Shown: positions 8,086 through 16,288, numbered from the stretch's first letter. The stretch is 30,903 nt of DNA from Synergistales bacterium (GCA_026002695.1 BOCB01000014.1:1-30903); one strand, 5' to 3'. A program made the numbers and translations. Notes: generated by a model not told the origin, from the sequence alone.

Positions 8086-9021
8086 TTACCATTCAAAATT
8101 ATCTCCGAGGTAGTATCTCTTGGCTATTTTATCCTTAGCTATCGTATCGGGAGAACCTTCGACTACGACGGAACCCTGATGGATTATATAAGTCCTGTCC
8201 GTTATGGCGAGGGTCTCGCGGACGTTGTGATCGGTCAGCAGTATGCCGTAGCCGCGGCTTTTCAGGGCGCGTATTATATCCTGAAGGTCGTTCACCGCTA
8301 ACGGGTCTATTCCGCTGAACGGCTCGTCAAGCAGTATGAAGGAGGGTTTGGCTGCGAGACATCTCGCTATTTCCACCCTGCGGCGCTCGCCGCCCGAAAG
8401 GGAGTATCCGGGTGAATCGACGATATGCCAGAGTCCGAAGTCGTCGACGAGCTCCTCGCAGATGAAGTTTATTTTCTTTTTGTTAGCCTCGTTCGCCGCG
8501 AGTACGAGCCGGAGATTCTCCCTGACCGTTATATTCCTGAAAATCGACGGCTCCTGCGGAAGATAGCCTATGCCCATGCGGGCTCTCATGTACATAGGCA
8601 TACTCGTAACATCGCGTCCTTCGACCGTTACAGTGCCGGAGTTCGGCATGACGCGTCCCGTCATCATATAGAACGTGGTGCTTTTCCCGGCTCCGTTAGG
8701 TCCAAGCAAGCCGACTACCTCGCCCGAAGCGACCGATATGCTCACGCCGCACACCACTTCACGCCCGCCGAAGCTCTTGCGCAGCTCCTCGCATTCGAGC
8801 GCGGAAGTTTTTTTTGAGCGCCTGCCGATATTCGCGCTCTCAGCGGACAGGATGGGGGGCGCTTTCGGCTGAGTTATCTCATCGCCGTAATCGTCACAGG
8901 CGCCGGGGGCCGGCAGCTTCGCCTCTTCGGCGGGAGAAGCGGCCTTATCCTCCCTTGCCGGCCTTGGATGCGCGCGCGCGGCGTTCGTGTTTTGACGGCC
9001 TAAATAACGGCGCTTGGCCAT
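8086..9021 (-). CDS. lptB: LPS export ABC transporter ATPase LptB with N-terminal extension
   Basis: ATP-binding subunit of the LptB2FG complex that extracts LPS from the inner membrane. 311 aa against ~240 in the family: residues 1-72 are an extra Pro/Ala/basic-rich, probably disordered segment. The ABC domain begins near 73 (LECEELRKSFGG). Walker A GPNGAGKST 107-115, Q-loop YLPQEPSIF about 153-161, signature LSGGERRR 208-215, Walker B FILLDEP 228-234 and H-loop TDHN 263-266 are all intact. The start is 3 bases after the lptA stop, and no good start codon is seen close to the ABC domain, so the extension appears real. lptF/lptG are not in this window. Confidence 0.93.
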   Translation of the reverse strand: MAKRRYLGRQNTNAARAHPRPAREDKAASPAEEAKLPAPGACDDYGDEITQPKAPPILSAESANIGRRSKKTSALECEELRKSFGGREVVCGVSISVASGEVVGLLGPNGAGKSTTFYMMTGRVMPNSGTVTVEGRDVTSMPMYMRARMGIGYLPQEPSIFRNITVRENLRLVLAANEANKKKINFICEELVDDFGLWHIVDSPGYSLSGGERRRVEIARCLAAKPSFILLDEPFSGIDPLAVNDLQDIIRALKSRGYGILLTDHNVRETLAITDRTYIIHQGSVVVEGSPDTIAKDKIAKRYYLGDNFEW

Positions 9022-9023
9022 CG

Positions 9024-9887
9024 TTACTTTTCCGGCAGGACAAACGTCAGGGACGGGCGTTCACCAATGGCCTCAGCTCTGCCGCTCTCCACGTTGTAAA
9101 CGATGTTCTCTGCCCTGAGAACGCGCCCGCCCTGCACCGCCGACGCGCCGCCCGACAGGACTATCGTGCCCCTCGCAAGCGAGTAGATGACGCGCTTGCC
9201 GGTGATGCGGGTGCGCGCGCCGTCCGCACCCGTAACATCGGCGGTCACGCCGCCGCTCGCTATCAGCTCCGTTATATCGTTTTGCTCCAGCTCCCCGTCG
9301 ACGCGCGGGGCGCTCACGGTCATGCGCCGCTCCCGATCCTCGTAACGCCGCACATTGAGCGCGTAAAAGTTCATGTCCGCCCGCTCCGCCACGTCAGCGT
9401 CGATGAAGAAGTCCTCCATGTCGGCCGTCACGCCGCCCTCCGCCTTGTAGTTGTCCGTGCCGAGCGTCAGCGTTATCTTTTTGGCGGAGATTGTCTCCGC
9501 GCCGCGCTTCAGTTTGACGCCGCCTGAGGCCGTAACGACGCGGGTAATATTGTCGGAGGAAGTTACCAAATTAAGCGAGTCGCACGTCATATCCACAGGC
9601 TGAGAGGCGTATTGTTCCTTGAAGTGACCTCTGATCTTGCCGCTGAGCTCGAACCTGTTGTCGTCGATAAACCCGGTTCCTTTGTCGGCGAACAGCTCGC
9701 CCTCCTTCGAGACGAGGCGAACGCCGCCTGACGCCGTTATCTTTCGCGTCTTGGGGTCATACCGCATGGAGTCGGCCGTGAGCGAAGCGCTGTCCGCCGC
9801 GAAAGAAGGCGTACCCCACAAAATAATCATAGCCGCAAAAAACAGAAAAACAAAAATCAAGCCTTTGCGCGCAAAGGAAAGAAGCAT
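9024..9887 (-). CDS. lptA: LptA/OstA-like periplasmic LPS transport protein
   Basis: 287 aa. A signal peptide (hydrophobic core about residues 9-24, likely cleavage after SFA) is followed by OstA-type beta-jellyroll repeats. Recurring TASGGVxL / EGGVTA / IASGGVTA strands at spaced intervals are the hallmark of the LptA/LptC/LptD-N fold that forms the periplasmic LPS bridge. It is longer than E. coli LptA (185 aa), so it may be a two-domain OstA protein. An ATG at 9893 is only 3 bases from GGGGGTG; the second ATG (9887) has proper spacing and is chosen. It is the first gene of the operon lptA-lptB-murJ-zinc ribbon-tsaD, with a promoter at 9910-9939. Confidence 0.83.
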   Translation of the reverse strand: MLLSFARKGLIFVFLFFAAMIILWGTPSFAADSASLTADSMRYDPKTRKITASGGVRLVSKEGELFADKGTGFIDDNRFELSGKIRGHFKEQYASQPVDMTCDSLNLVTSSDNITRVVTASGGVKLKRGAETISAKKITLTLGTDNYKAEGGVTADMEDFFIDADVAERADMNFYALNVRRYEDRERRMTVSAPRVDGELEQNDITELIASGGVTADVTGADGARTRITGKRVIYSLARGTIVLSGGASAVQGGRVLRAENIVYNVESGRAEAIGERPSLTFVLPEK

Positions 9888-9909
9888 TGTCATAACACCC
9901 CCTGCGATG

Positions 9910-9939
9910 ATTATAACCCCAAGGCGGCTGAGCGGACAA
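9910..9939 (-). promoter_or_regulatory. Sigma70-type promoter of the lptA operon
   Basis: On the minus strand, a TTGTCC -35 (9939-9934) lies 18 bases from a perfect TATAAT -10 (9915-9910), placing the transcript start about 15-20 bases before the ribosome site of lptA. Confidence 0.55.
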
Positions 9940-10034
9940 GGACGAAGGGGAACGCGGGAGTTTACTTGCGGTATTTACTTAACAGGATTATTCGTATACC
10001 ATACTTACTAAATTATTATGTGATTGGAGTGATG

Positions 10035-10574
10035 ATGTTGGGAAAGAAAATGAACACCCGCGATATCAGCTTTATAGCCCTTTTTACCGCGCTTACCGTT
10101 GTGCTGGCGCAAATCAGTATTCCGATGCCGTATGGCGTGCCCATGACTATGCAGACGTTTGCCGTATCGCTTGCCGGAATATTGCTCGGCGCCAGGAAGG
10201 GTTTCATTTCGGCGCTCCTTTACGTGCTGCTTGGGGCGATCGGAATCCCGGTGTTCGCCGGCTTGAGCGGCGGGCTTGGAATCGTCCTCGGCCCTACCGG
10301 CGGCTTTATCCTGTCGTTTCCGCTTATGGCGTGGCTGATAGGTCTCGGCGCGCAAACTGAAAACAAGCTTTATTTGGCGCTGGGTCTCCTGTCGGGTACT
10401 GCGGTCAACTATATCTGCGGCATGGCGATGTTCAGCGCGTTCACCGGCAAAGGCCTGGATGTCGCTTTTGTCGCCTGCGTGCTGCCCTTCATCCCGACTA
10501 CGATAGTTAAGCTGATAGTTGCGGGCTTCGTCGGTTTGAAAATCAGAGCAAGGCATCTGATTCCCGCGGCATGA
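10035..10574 (+). CDS. bioY: Biotin transporter S-component BioY
   Basis: About 179-aa integral membrane S-component of a biotin ECF transporter. The conserved N-terminal block GVPMTMQTFAVSLAGILLG and the following GAIGIPVFAG and GPTGGF motifs are diagnostic of BioY. Six hydrophobic segments are visible. The open frame runs back to 9966, but those residues lack a ribosome site and are not membrane-protein-like for this family. GGAG at 10026-10029 is best placed for the ATG at 10035 (or TTG 10038). No ECF ATPase/T-component genes are nearby, so it presumably works with a shared EcfAAT module or alone. The stop overlaps the next gene as ATGA. No BirA operator was recognised upstream. Confidence 0.93.
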   Translation: MLGKKMNTRDISFIALFTALTVVLAQISIPMPYGVPMTMQTFAVSLAGILLGARKGFISALLYVLLGAIGIPVFAGLSGGLGIVLGPTGGFILSFPLMAWLIGLGAQTENKLYLALGLLSGTAVNYICGMAMFSAFTGKGLDVAFVACVLPFIPTTIVKLIVAGFVGLKIRARHLIPAA

Positions 10575-10960
10575 AGCTGCGCCCGCATCATCTGCTCTGC
10601 GCTCAAGGTTACAGCGGAAAGGGCTACGACAGCGATTTTACCGCCAATATGACCGCCGTTACAAAACGCCTGCGTGAGGAGCGGGCTGTCACTGTGGAGA
10701 TCGTTTTCTCCACTGACGACATCTGCTCGAAATGCCCCAAAATGCTGGGACAAAACCTATGCCGTGACGACGAGAAAGTAAACAGCTTCGACCGAAAGGT
10801 CAGGAATTATTTCGGGATCGAAGAAAAGATTTACGTTTACGACGATATCACTCGCGAAATCAACTCCGCGATGACGGAGGCGATGATGGACGACATCTGC
10901 GGCGACTGCGCATGGTATCCGGTGAGCGCCTGCAAGAAAAGGATAATAGGCGGAGGTTAA
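10571..10960 (+). CDS. DUF1284 cysteine-rich protein
   Basis: 129 aa beginning LRPHHLLCAQGYSGKGY, the recognisable N-terminus of the DUF1284 family. Cysteines are paired (CSKCP about 57-61, a following C near 67, CGDC about 114-117, C near 125), with conserved early His residues, suggesting an iron-sulfur cluster or metal site. No signal peptide or membrane segment is present. The start codon overlaps the bioY stop (ATGA), so the two are translationally coupled. The function of the family is not known. Repeat copy 2 begins 17 bases after the stop. Confidence 0.85.
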   Translation: MKLRPHHLLCAQGYSGKGYDSDFTANMTAVTKRLREERAVTVEIVFSTDDICSKCPKMLGQNLCRDDEKVNSFDRKVRNYFGIEEKIYVYDDITREINSAMTEAMMDDICGDCAWYPVSACKKRIIGGG

Positions 10961-10976
10961 GTTAGGAGGCTAAGTA

Positions 10977-11081
10977 AAGGCTGATTTATTGTCAGGAGCC
11001 TAAAGGGTTAAAGATAAAAACCCTGACCGGCTCTGCGTCTTAAAACGGCGAAATTTCGTTTTGACGATTTAATCAGCTCTT
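10977..11081. repeat. Repeat-family copy 2 (complete, ~105 bp)
   Basis: It starts AAGGCTGATTTATTGTCAGG and ends GATTTAATCAGCTCTT; the ends are imperfect inverted repeats (AAGGCTGATT / AATCAGCTCTT). It shares its whole length with copy 3 at about 75-80% by eye, including GGAGCCTAAAGGGT, GATAAAAA, CCTGACC and AAAACGGC. It fills the gap between convergent DUF1284 and tmcAL. It has no coding capacity. Confidence 0.85.
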
Positions 11082-11110
11082 ACCTAATGTCTCTTAAATT
11101 AGCCCTGACC

Positions 11111-12328
11111 TTACTCCCTGATAACCGGCTTCATCATCGTCTCCGCTCTCGCCCGCGGATTATCGGTAAGCGTCTCCCATATTTCGGTTGCGGCTCGTTC
11201 TTTCCGGGCTATCAGCTCCGATACGCCTGTCTCGTCCCTCGGCGGCGACGAGCGCGTTATCACGGGCAGAGCGGCGCTCTCCCGCATCGCCGCGAGGAGC
11301 TCGCGCCCCCTGCCGTTCATGCCGAGCGCCTTTATATACGTTGGCCCGCTTGCCTGTACTGTTCTGCCGTCAGCGTGATTGAGGCCGGTCAGTATGTGAA
11401 TCGCGTGGCGGCGTATGCGGCCTTTCGGGTACCTGCGGCTCGCGCACATATCCGTGAACTCGTCGAACGATCCCGCCCTGTACGCCGCTTCGATAAGCCT
11501 GTTCTCCAAGCCCTCGCGCATTTCGGATATGTCGGCGGCGCGGCGCGTTCCTCCGCTGATCAGAGCTTGCTTGACCGCGCGCCACAGCCTGTCCTGTCCG
11601 TACACGGCGCGCCCTTTATCCGTCTCATCGCGTAAAATCTCCGCGCACCGGCTCGGCATCAGCGAGTACGCCTCCTCCGTTTTCCGGTTCGACAGCAGCT
11701 CCCGTATCGCGGTCGCGCTCCCCGCGCCGCGCGTGTCGTTATGGCCGGCGCCGACGCGTTCGATTGCGCGAGGGACGATATTGTATTGTTTTTCGCGCAA
11801 TCGCTTGACATACGCGAGAGCGAGATTGTTGTTAGGCTGCTTTAACAAATTGATTGCTTCGCCCGCGCCGCCTGTTATTTCATCCAGCGCCATGCTCCTT
11901 GCCTGTACGAAGGAGTATCCTAACCTGAGAAAATCTTTCAGGAGGCGCTTGAAATCCTCCGGCTCGTCGGCAAGAATCGCGGCCAGCCTTTCAAGAGCAG
12001 CAACGTCGGGCGTCTCCATGCCGAAGGACAGGAAACCGACCTGCCCGGTCGCCGCGAGTATATCGACAGCCGCGTTGGCAAAGACGCCGCCGTTGTGCGA
12101 CGAAAAAACAAACGGCAGCTCCAAAACCAAATCCACGCCGCATGACAGCGCCATCGCCGCGCGAACATCCTTTCGCGCGAGAGCCGGAGCGCCGCGCTGA
12201 ACAAAGTTCGACGACACGGCGGCGATAACAGGCGCGCCGCCGGCGCGCCGCCTCGACTCGGCGATATGGAACTCGTGCCCTCTGTGCAGCGGATTGTATT
12301 CGGCGATGATGCCGACGGCGTTAGCCAA
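11111..12328 (-). CDS. tmcAL: tRNA(Met) cytidine acetate ligase TmcAL
   Basis: 405 aa. TmcAL (formerly YlbM, DUF795) acetylates C34 of elongator tRNA-Met using acetate and ATP. The N-terminus VGIIAEYNPLHRGHEFHI contains the nucleotidyltransferase HxGH motif (HRGH, 15-18); SSNFVQRGAPAL and KQPNNNLALAY are characteristic conserved blocks. Length matches the family (~400 aa). The start codon is TTG at 12328, giving the expected N-terminus; no Shine-Dalgarno sequence is visible, and the promoter (-10 at 12355-12360) would leave a leader of only about 20 bases. An ATG at 12341 is out of frame. Confidence 0.93.
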   Translation of the reverse strand: MANAVGIIAEYNPLHRGHEFHIAESRRRAGGAPVIAAVSSNFVQRGAPALARKDVRAAMALSCGVDLVLELPFVFSSHNGGVFANAAVDILAATGQVGFLSFGMETPDVAALERLAAILADEPEDFKRLLKDFLRLGYSFVQARSMALDEITGGAGEAINLLKQPNNNLALAYVKRLREKQYNIVPRAIERVGAGHNDTRGAGSATAIRELLSNRKTEEAYSLMPSRCAEILRDETDKGRAVYGQDRLWRAVKQALISGGTRRAADISEMREGLENRLIEAAYRAGSFDEFTDMCASRRYPKGRIRRHAIHILTGLNHADGRTVQASGPTYIKALGMNGRGRELLAAMRESAALPVITRSSPPRDETGVSELIARKERAATEIWETLTDNPRARAETMMKPVIRE

Positions 12329-12354
12329 TTGTCTATCGTCATTACTTTTAATAA

Positions 12355-12383
12355 TATATACCCCCTAAGCTCAGCGATCTCAA
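12355..12383 (-). promoter_or_regulatory. Promoter of tmcAL
   Basis: Minus-strand TTGAGA (12383-12378), 17-base spacer, TATATA (12360-12355). This is a near-consensus sigma70 pair that predicts a very short leader before the TTG start. Confidence 0.55.
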
Positions 12384-12446
12384 GTGATTTTAGCCTTGCG
12401 CCCGATGGGTGAATGCGGGAAATTTGAACCTGTGGTTTGAGGTCAA

Positions 12447-12455
12447 TGCTATAAT
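12447..12455 (+). promoter_or_regulatory. Extended -10 promoter of the DNA glycosylase gene
   Basis: TGC-TATAAT at 12447-12455, with no good -35 at 16-18 bases. The start codon follows only 18 bases later, so transcription would begin almost at the ribosome site. Confidence 0.55.
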
Positions 12456-12472
12456 AAATCAGGTGATTGCGT

Positions 12473-13144
12473 TTGTACATAGACACGTACCGGACATTGC
12501 AGCGGGATTTTTATCTCTCGGACGCCATCGCGGCGGCTCGGGGCTTGCTTGGCGCGATACTCGTCCGCGATTCGGACTGCGGCATGACGTCAGGACGTAT
12601 TGTCGAGACGGAGGCGTACATGGGCAGGGAAGACGCGGCTTGCCATTCCTATAAAAGGGAGCTCGGCGGCAAGCCCCACAGGACGGACGTAATGTTCGGC
12701 CCCGGCGGTTACGCGTATGTCTATCTGATATACGGAATGTACAACTGTTTCAACGTAGTGGCGAACGCGGAGGACGAACCGGAGGCCGTGCTCATCCGCG
12801 CGGTAGAACCGATAGACGGCATACCTCTCATGGCGTCGCGCAGAAAAACGGACGGGCCTATGACGGCAAAGAACATCAAAACATTATGCAGCGGGCCGGG
12901 CAAACTCTGCGCGGCGTTCGGTATAACGAGGGAACATTACGGAGCCGATCTGTGCGGCGGGCGTTTATTCATTGCACGCGGCGACGCGCCCGCTGACGGC
13001 GACATAGCCGCAACACCGCGAATAAACGTGTCATACGCCGGAGAAGCGTCGCTCTATCCGTACAGGTTCATAATCAAAAACTCGCCGTACCTGTCGGTGA
13101 GGCGAACGGGCGACCGGCGGCGGCCGCCCCTGCCGAAACAGTGA
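12473..13144 (+). CDS. mpg: 3-methyladenine DNA glycosylase (AAG/Mpg family)
   Basis: 223 aa. Monofunctional base-excision glycosylase removing 3-methyladenine, hypoxanthine and related lesions. GRIVETEAYMG carries the catalytic Glu (E47) and the base-flipping Tyr (Y49), with H58 at the spacing of human AAG H136. MFGPGGYAYVYLIYGMYNC is the classic family block, followed by AVLIRAVEP and GPGKLC. The first in-frame TTG (12467) abuts AGGTGA; the next TTG (12473) is at proper spacing and is preferred. It diverges from tmcAL. Repeat copy 3 starts within 10 bases of the stop. Confidence 0.92.
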   Translation: MYIDTYRTLQRDFYLSDAIAAARGLLGAILVRDSDCGMTSGRIVETEAYMGREDAACHSYKRELGGKPHRTDVMFGPGGYAYVYLIYGMYNCFNVVANAEDEPEAVLIRAVEPIDGIPLMASRRKTDGPMTAKNIKTLCSGPGKLCAAFGITREHYGADLCGGRLFIARGDAPADGDIAATPRINVSYAGEASLYPYRFIIKNSPYLSVRRTGDRRRPPLPKQ

Positions 13145-13153
13145 AATTCAGGT

Positions 13154-13260
13154 AAGCGCTGATTTATTGTTAGGAGCCTAAAGGGTAACGATAAAAAAAC
13201 CTGACCAACTCTACATCCCAAAACGGCTAAATTCCATTTCAGGCGATTTAATCAGCGCTT
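13154..13260. repeat. Repeat-family copy 3 (complete, 107 bp, best-preserved ends)
   Basis: Perfect 11-bp terminal inverted repeats AAGCGCTGATT (13154-13164) and AATCAGCGCTT (13250-13260), extendable outward with mismatches (ATTCAGGT / CCCTTAAT). Inside are the near-palindrome TTAGGAGCCTAA and an A-run. It occupies the whole convergent gap between mpg and glyS, its right end lying 12 bases from the glyS stop. It has no ORF. Confidence 0.88.
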
Positions 13261-13272
13261 CCCTTAATTACT

Positions 13273-15345
13273 TTACTGCTTCAGCAGCGAGAAATCCCCT
13301 ATCGCGTCGAAGATGCCGCGGCACTTGAAGAGCAACGCGAGACGGTTGTTGCGCTGATTGATGTCGTCGGCCATGACCATTACGTTCTCGAAGAAGCCGG
13401 ATATCGCCGGCGACAGGTCGGCCATTGCCCTGCACACGCCCTCCCAGTCGAAACGCGAAACCGCGTCCGATACGCGCGCGCTCTGTTCGTCCGTAACTCG
13501 CAGCAGTTTTTTTTCGGCGTCCTCGGTGAGGGACGCCGCGTCCAATTTCGCGGCCTTCGCGTCGGCTATCGTGAGCTTGTTCAGTATGTTGTTCACGCGT
13601 ATTGCGGACTGTACGAGCGAGGCGAACCACTCCGAGCCGCTCGCCGCTTCGAAGGCTTCTATCATGCCGATTGTCCGCAGCGGCCTGCGCCATATCGACG
13701 CAACCGCGAGGCTCGTCGTGCCGTGCGAGTATCCGCGCTCGCGAAGCTGGTTGTAAAGCCTGTTCTTGTAGAACTCGATTGCCTTTGACAGCGCGTCCTC
13801 CGGCGAGCCGAGCAATGACGCGGCGCTCTTGAACAGAGAGCCGAGGTCTATGTCGAGGCCGAGGCTCCAGATTATCTCGTTTATGCTCCTTGACGCGCGC
13901 CTGAGGCCGTAAGGATCCTGCGAGCCGGTGGGTACGAGCCCGATTTTTATAATCGCGGCGATGGTGTCAACCCTGTCGCATATGCCTATCACGGCGCCCT
14001 CTTTGCCCTTCGGCAGCGCGTCGCCCGCAAATCGCGGCAGGTACTGCTCGAATATCGCGTCCGCCACGGCTTCCCTCTCTCCTCCGCGCTTGGCGTACTC
14101 GCGCCCCATTACACCCTGCACCTCCGGGAACTCGAACACCATGCTCGTAACGAGGTCGGCCTTTGCGAGCCCGGCCGCGCGTTTGACGTCGGCGGCTATG
14201 CCGTCCCACCCCATGTCCGCGACGAGCTTTGCGGCGAGCTCCGTGACGCGCTTCGACTTGTCGAGGACTGAGCCGAGGCTCTCCTGATACAGCACGCGCT
14301 CCAATTTGGGCAGGAGCGTTTCGAGCGGACGCGCGAGGTCCTCTTTCCAGAAGAACGCCGCGTCGTTTAGGCGGGCGCGTAGGACGCGCTCGTTCCCGTC
14401 GCGCACTACGGACATATCTGACGCTTTGTTGTTGGATACGCCTATGAAATTCGCGGCGAGCCTGCCGTCCGGGGTTCTCATCGGCATGTAGCGCTGATTT
14501 TTTTTCATCGTCGCTATCAGCACTTCCTCCGGTATTTCGAGGTACTCTCTTTCAAACGAGCCGAGGAACGGAACGGGGTACTCGACGAGCTGAGTTATCT
14601 CCTCCAGCAGATCGGGGTCGCGGTCGGCGGCACAGCCTGTTTCCCGCTCTATCTTCGCCGCGCCGTCCAATATCGTCGCCTTGCGGCGCTCATGGTCGGC
14701 TATGACGAACTCTTTCTCCAATACATTCCAATACTCGGCGGGGTTCGGAATTGTGACGGCGCGCGCGCCCATGAAGCGGTGCCCTCTGCTCTCGCGCCCG
14801 CTGTTCACGCCGCCGAACGATATGGGTATCACGTCGTCCCCGTAAAGGGCGACGAGCCAGCGCACGGGTCTGGCGAAACGCGCGGTCGTGTCGCTCCAAT
14901 ACATATTCTTGGGGAAGACCAGCTTTTTGACGATGCCGTTCAGGAAATCAGGCAGCAGCTCCGACGTCTCCGCGCCGTGTTTTTTCACGACGGCGAACAG
15001 GTATTCTACGCCCTTTACGGTGTCGAACCGCAGATCGCCGGTTTGGGCGCCGCGGCTCTTGGCGAATCCGAGGGCGGCGGCGGTATAGCCTCCGCTCGCG
15101 TCAAGCGCCTGGCTCTTCGGAGGTCCCTTTACCGTCTCCTCCGAGTCATCCTGTCTGCCTGAGAGCCGCTCGACGTAAAGGACGAGCCTGCGCGGCGTGG
15201 CGGTCGCTTTCAGAGCGCCGTAGGAAAGGTGAAGCGCGCCCAGCGCCTCCGCCGCGTTTTTGCCTGTCTCGGCAATCGCCCACGTTACGAAGCGCGCCGG
15301 AATTTCCTCGGCGCCTATCTCTAAAAGTAAATCCTTAGCGCTCAT
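13273..15345 (-). CDS. glyS: Glycyl-tRNA synthetase beta subunit
   Basis: 690 aa. Beta subunit of the alpha2beta2 bacterial GlyRS; it recognises tRNA-Gly and supplies the C-terminal anticodon-binding DALR-like domain. The N-terminus LLLEIGAEEIPARFV is canonical, as are FARPVRWLVALYG, SNNKASD, GNERVLRARLNDAAFFWKED and the C-terminal RLALLFKCRGIFDAIGDFS. The frame stays open upstream to 15870, but the canonical start at 15345 overlaps the glyQ stop by one base (TAATG), so the extension is a shadow of glyQ. Length matches the family (~690 aa). Confidence 0.97.
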   Translation of the reverse strand: MSAKDLLLEIGAEEIPARFVTWAIAETGKNAAEALGALHLSYGALKATATPRRLVLYVERLSGRQDDSEETVKGPPKSQALDASGGYTAAALGFAKSRGAQTGDLRFDTVKGVEYLFAVVKKHGAETSELLPDFLNGIVKKLVFPKNMYWSDTTARFARPVRWLVALYGDDVIPISFGGVNSGRESRGHRFMGARAVTIPNPAEYWNVLEKEFVIADHERRKATILDGAAKIERETGCAADRDPDLLEEITQLVEYPVPFLGSFEREYLEIPEEVLIATMKKNQRYMPMRTPDGRLAANFIGVSNNKASDMSVVRDGNERVLRARLNDAAFFWKEDLARPLETLLPKLERVLYQESLGSVLDKSKRVTELAAKLVADMGWDGIAADVKRAAGLAKADLVTSMVFEFPEVQGVMGREYAKRGGEREAVADAIFEQYLPRFAGDALPKGKEGAVIGICDRVDTIAAIIKIGLVPTGSQDPYGLRRASRSINEIIWSLGLDIDLGSLFKSAASLLGSPEDALSKAIEFYKNRLYNQLRERGYSHGTTSLAVASIWRRPLRTIGMIEAFEAASGSEWFASLVQSAIRVNNILNKLTIADAKAAKLDAASLTEDAEKKLLRVTDEQSARVSDAVSRFDWEGVCRAMADLSPAISGFFENVMVMADDINQRNNRLALLFKCRGIFDAIGDFSLLKQ

Positions 15346-16235
15346 TACGCGTCGCTCCCTTCGTCGAATTTGCCCTTGAGCGGGAAGCCCATGTCCTCGC
15401 GCTGTTTCAGGTATGCCTTGCAGCAGGCGCTCGCCAGGGTCCGGACGCGGCCAATGTAGCCGGTGCGCTCGGTAACGCTGATCGCGCCGCGCGCGTCGAG
15501 GAGGTTGAACGTGTGCGAGCATTTGAGGACGTAGTCGTAAGCGGGGAGCACCATCCCGGTTTTGATTACGCGGGCGGACTCGGCTTCGTACATATTGAAG
15601 AGCTTGAATAACATATCGACGTCCGCGAGCTCGAAGTTGTATGTCGAGCCCTCGACCTCGGAGCGGTGATGAACGTCGCCGTACTTGACTTTGCCGGCCC
15701 ATTCGAGGTCGTAGACGCTGTTCACCTTCTGCGCGTACATCGCTATGCGCTCGATGCCGTATGTGAGCTCGGCGGGTACGAGCTCCATGTCGACGCCACC
15801 GAACTGCTGAAAGTACGTGAACTGCGTTATCTCCATGCCGTCGAGCCAGACCTCCCAGCCGAGTCCCCACGCGCCCGTCGTCGGGTTCTCCCAGTCGTCC
15901 TCGACGAAGCGTATGTCGTGGTCAGCGGGATCGACGCCAAGGGCGCGGAGGCTGTCCAAGTATTGATCCTGCACGTCGTCCGGCGCGGGTTTCAATATTA
16001 CCTGGTACTGGTAGTAATGCTGAAGCCTGTTCGGGTTCTCGCCGTAGCGCCCGTCCGTCGGACGCCGCGACGGCTCGACGTAGGCAACCTTCCACGGCTC
16101 CGGTCCTATCACGCGGAGCGTGGTGGCGGGGTTCATGGTCCCCGCGCCGACCTCTGTATCATAAGGCTGCTGCAAAATACAGCCCCTGCTCGTCCAGAAA
16201 GCCTCCAATCGCATTATCAGTTCCTGAAAATTCAA
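15345..16235 (-). CDS. glyQ: Glycyl-tRNA synthetase alpha subunit
   Basis: 296 aa from the TTG at 16235. Catalytic subunit of heterotetrameric class II GlyRS. Conserved blocks: GCILQQPYDTEVGAGTMNPAT, VAYVEPSRRPTDGRYGENPNR, LQHYYQYQVILKP, GWEVWLDGMEITQFTYFQQ (adenylation site motifs). The frame is open up to 16328 (31 more codons), but those residues do not match the family. GAGGAGG followed by 7 bases places the start at TTG-AAT-TTT-CAG, giving the normal ~300-aa length. It is coupled to glyS; the promoter is at 16280-16288. Confidence 0.97.
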   Translation of the reverse strand: MNFQELIMRLEAFWTSRGCILQQPYDTEVGAGTMNPATTLRVIGPEPWKVAYVEPSRRPTDGRYGENPNRLQHYYQYQVILKPAPDDVQDQYLDSLRALGVDPADHDIRFVEDDWENPTTGAWGLGWEVWLDGMEITQFTYFQQFGGVDMELVPAELTYGIERIAMYAQKVNSVYDLEWAGKVKYGDVHHRSEVEGSTYNFELADVDMLFKLFNMYEAESARVIKTGMVLPAYDYVLKCSHTFNLLDARGAISVTERTGYIGRVRTLASACCKAYLKQREDMGFPLKGKFDEGSDA

Positions 16236-16279
16236 ACGCAAGACCTCCTCAAAAAACTTCGGGCTACACAATAAAACGC

Positions 16280-16288
16280 ATTGTATCA
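16280..16288 (-). promoter_or_regulatory. Extended -10 promoter of glyQS
   Basis: Minus-strand TGA-TACAAT (16288-16280), about 45 bases before the TTG start. The -35 region is occupied by the terminator stem and T-run of the upstream small gene, so terminator and promoter are juxtaposed. Confidence 0.5.

Noticed and set aside
8814..9527. 237-codon plus-strand ORF opposite lptB/lptA
   Set aside because: Arg/Ala/His-rich antisense shadow of well-supported genes, with no ribosome site.
9961..10034. Possible BirA/biotin operator upstream of bioY
   Set aside because: No convincing half-site pair with the spacing of known BirA boxes could be found.
11415..12200. 261-codon plus-strand ORF opposite tmcAL
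   Set aside because: Ser/Arg/Ala-rich shadow of a conserved gene.
15346..15870. Upstream extension of the glyS frame
   Set aside because: It lies entirely inside glyQ in another frame; the canonical GlyS N-terminus begins at 15345.
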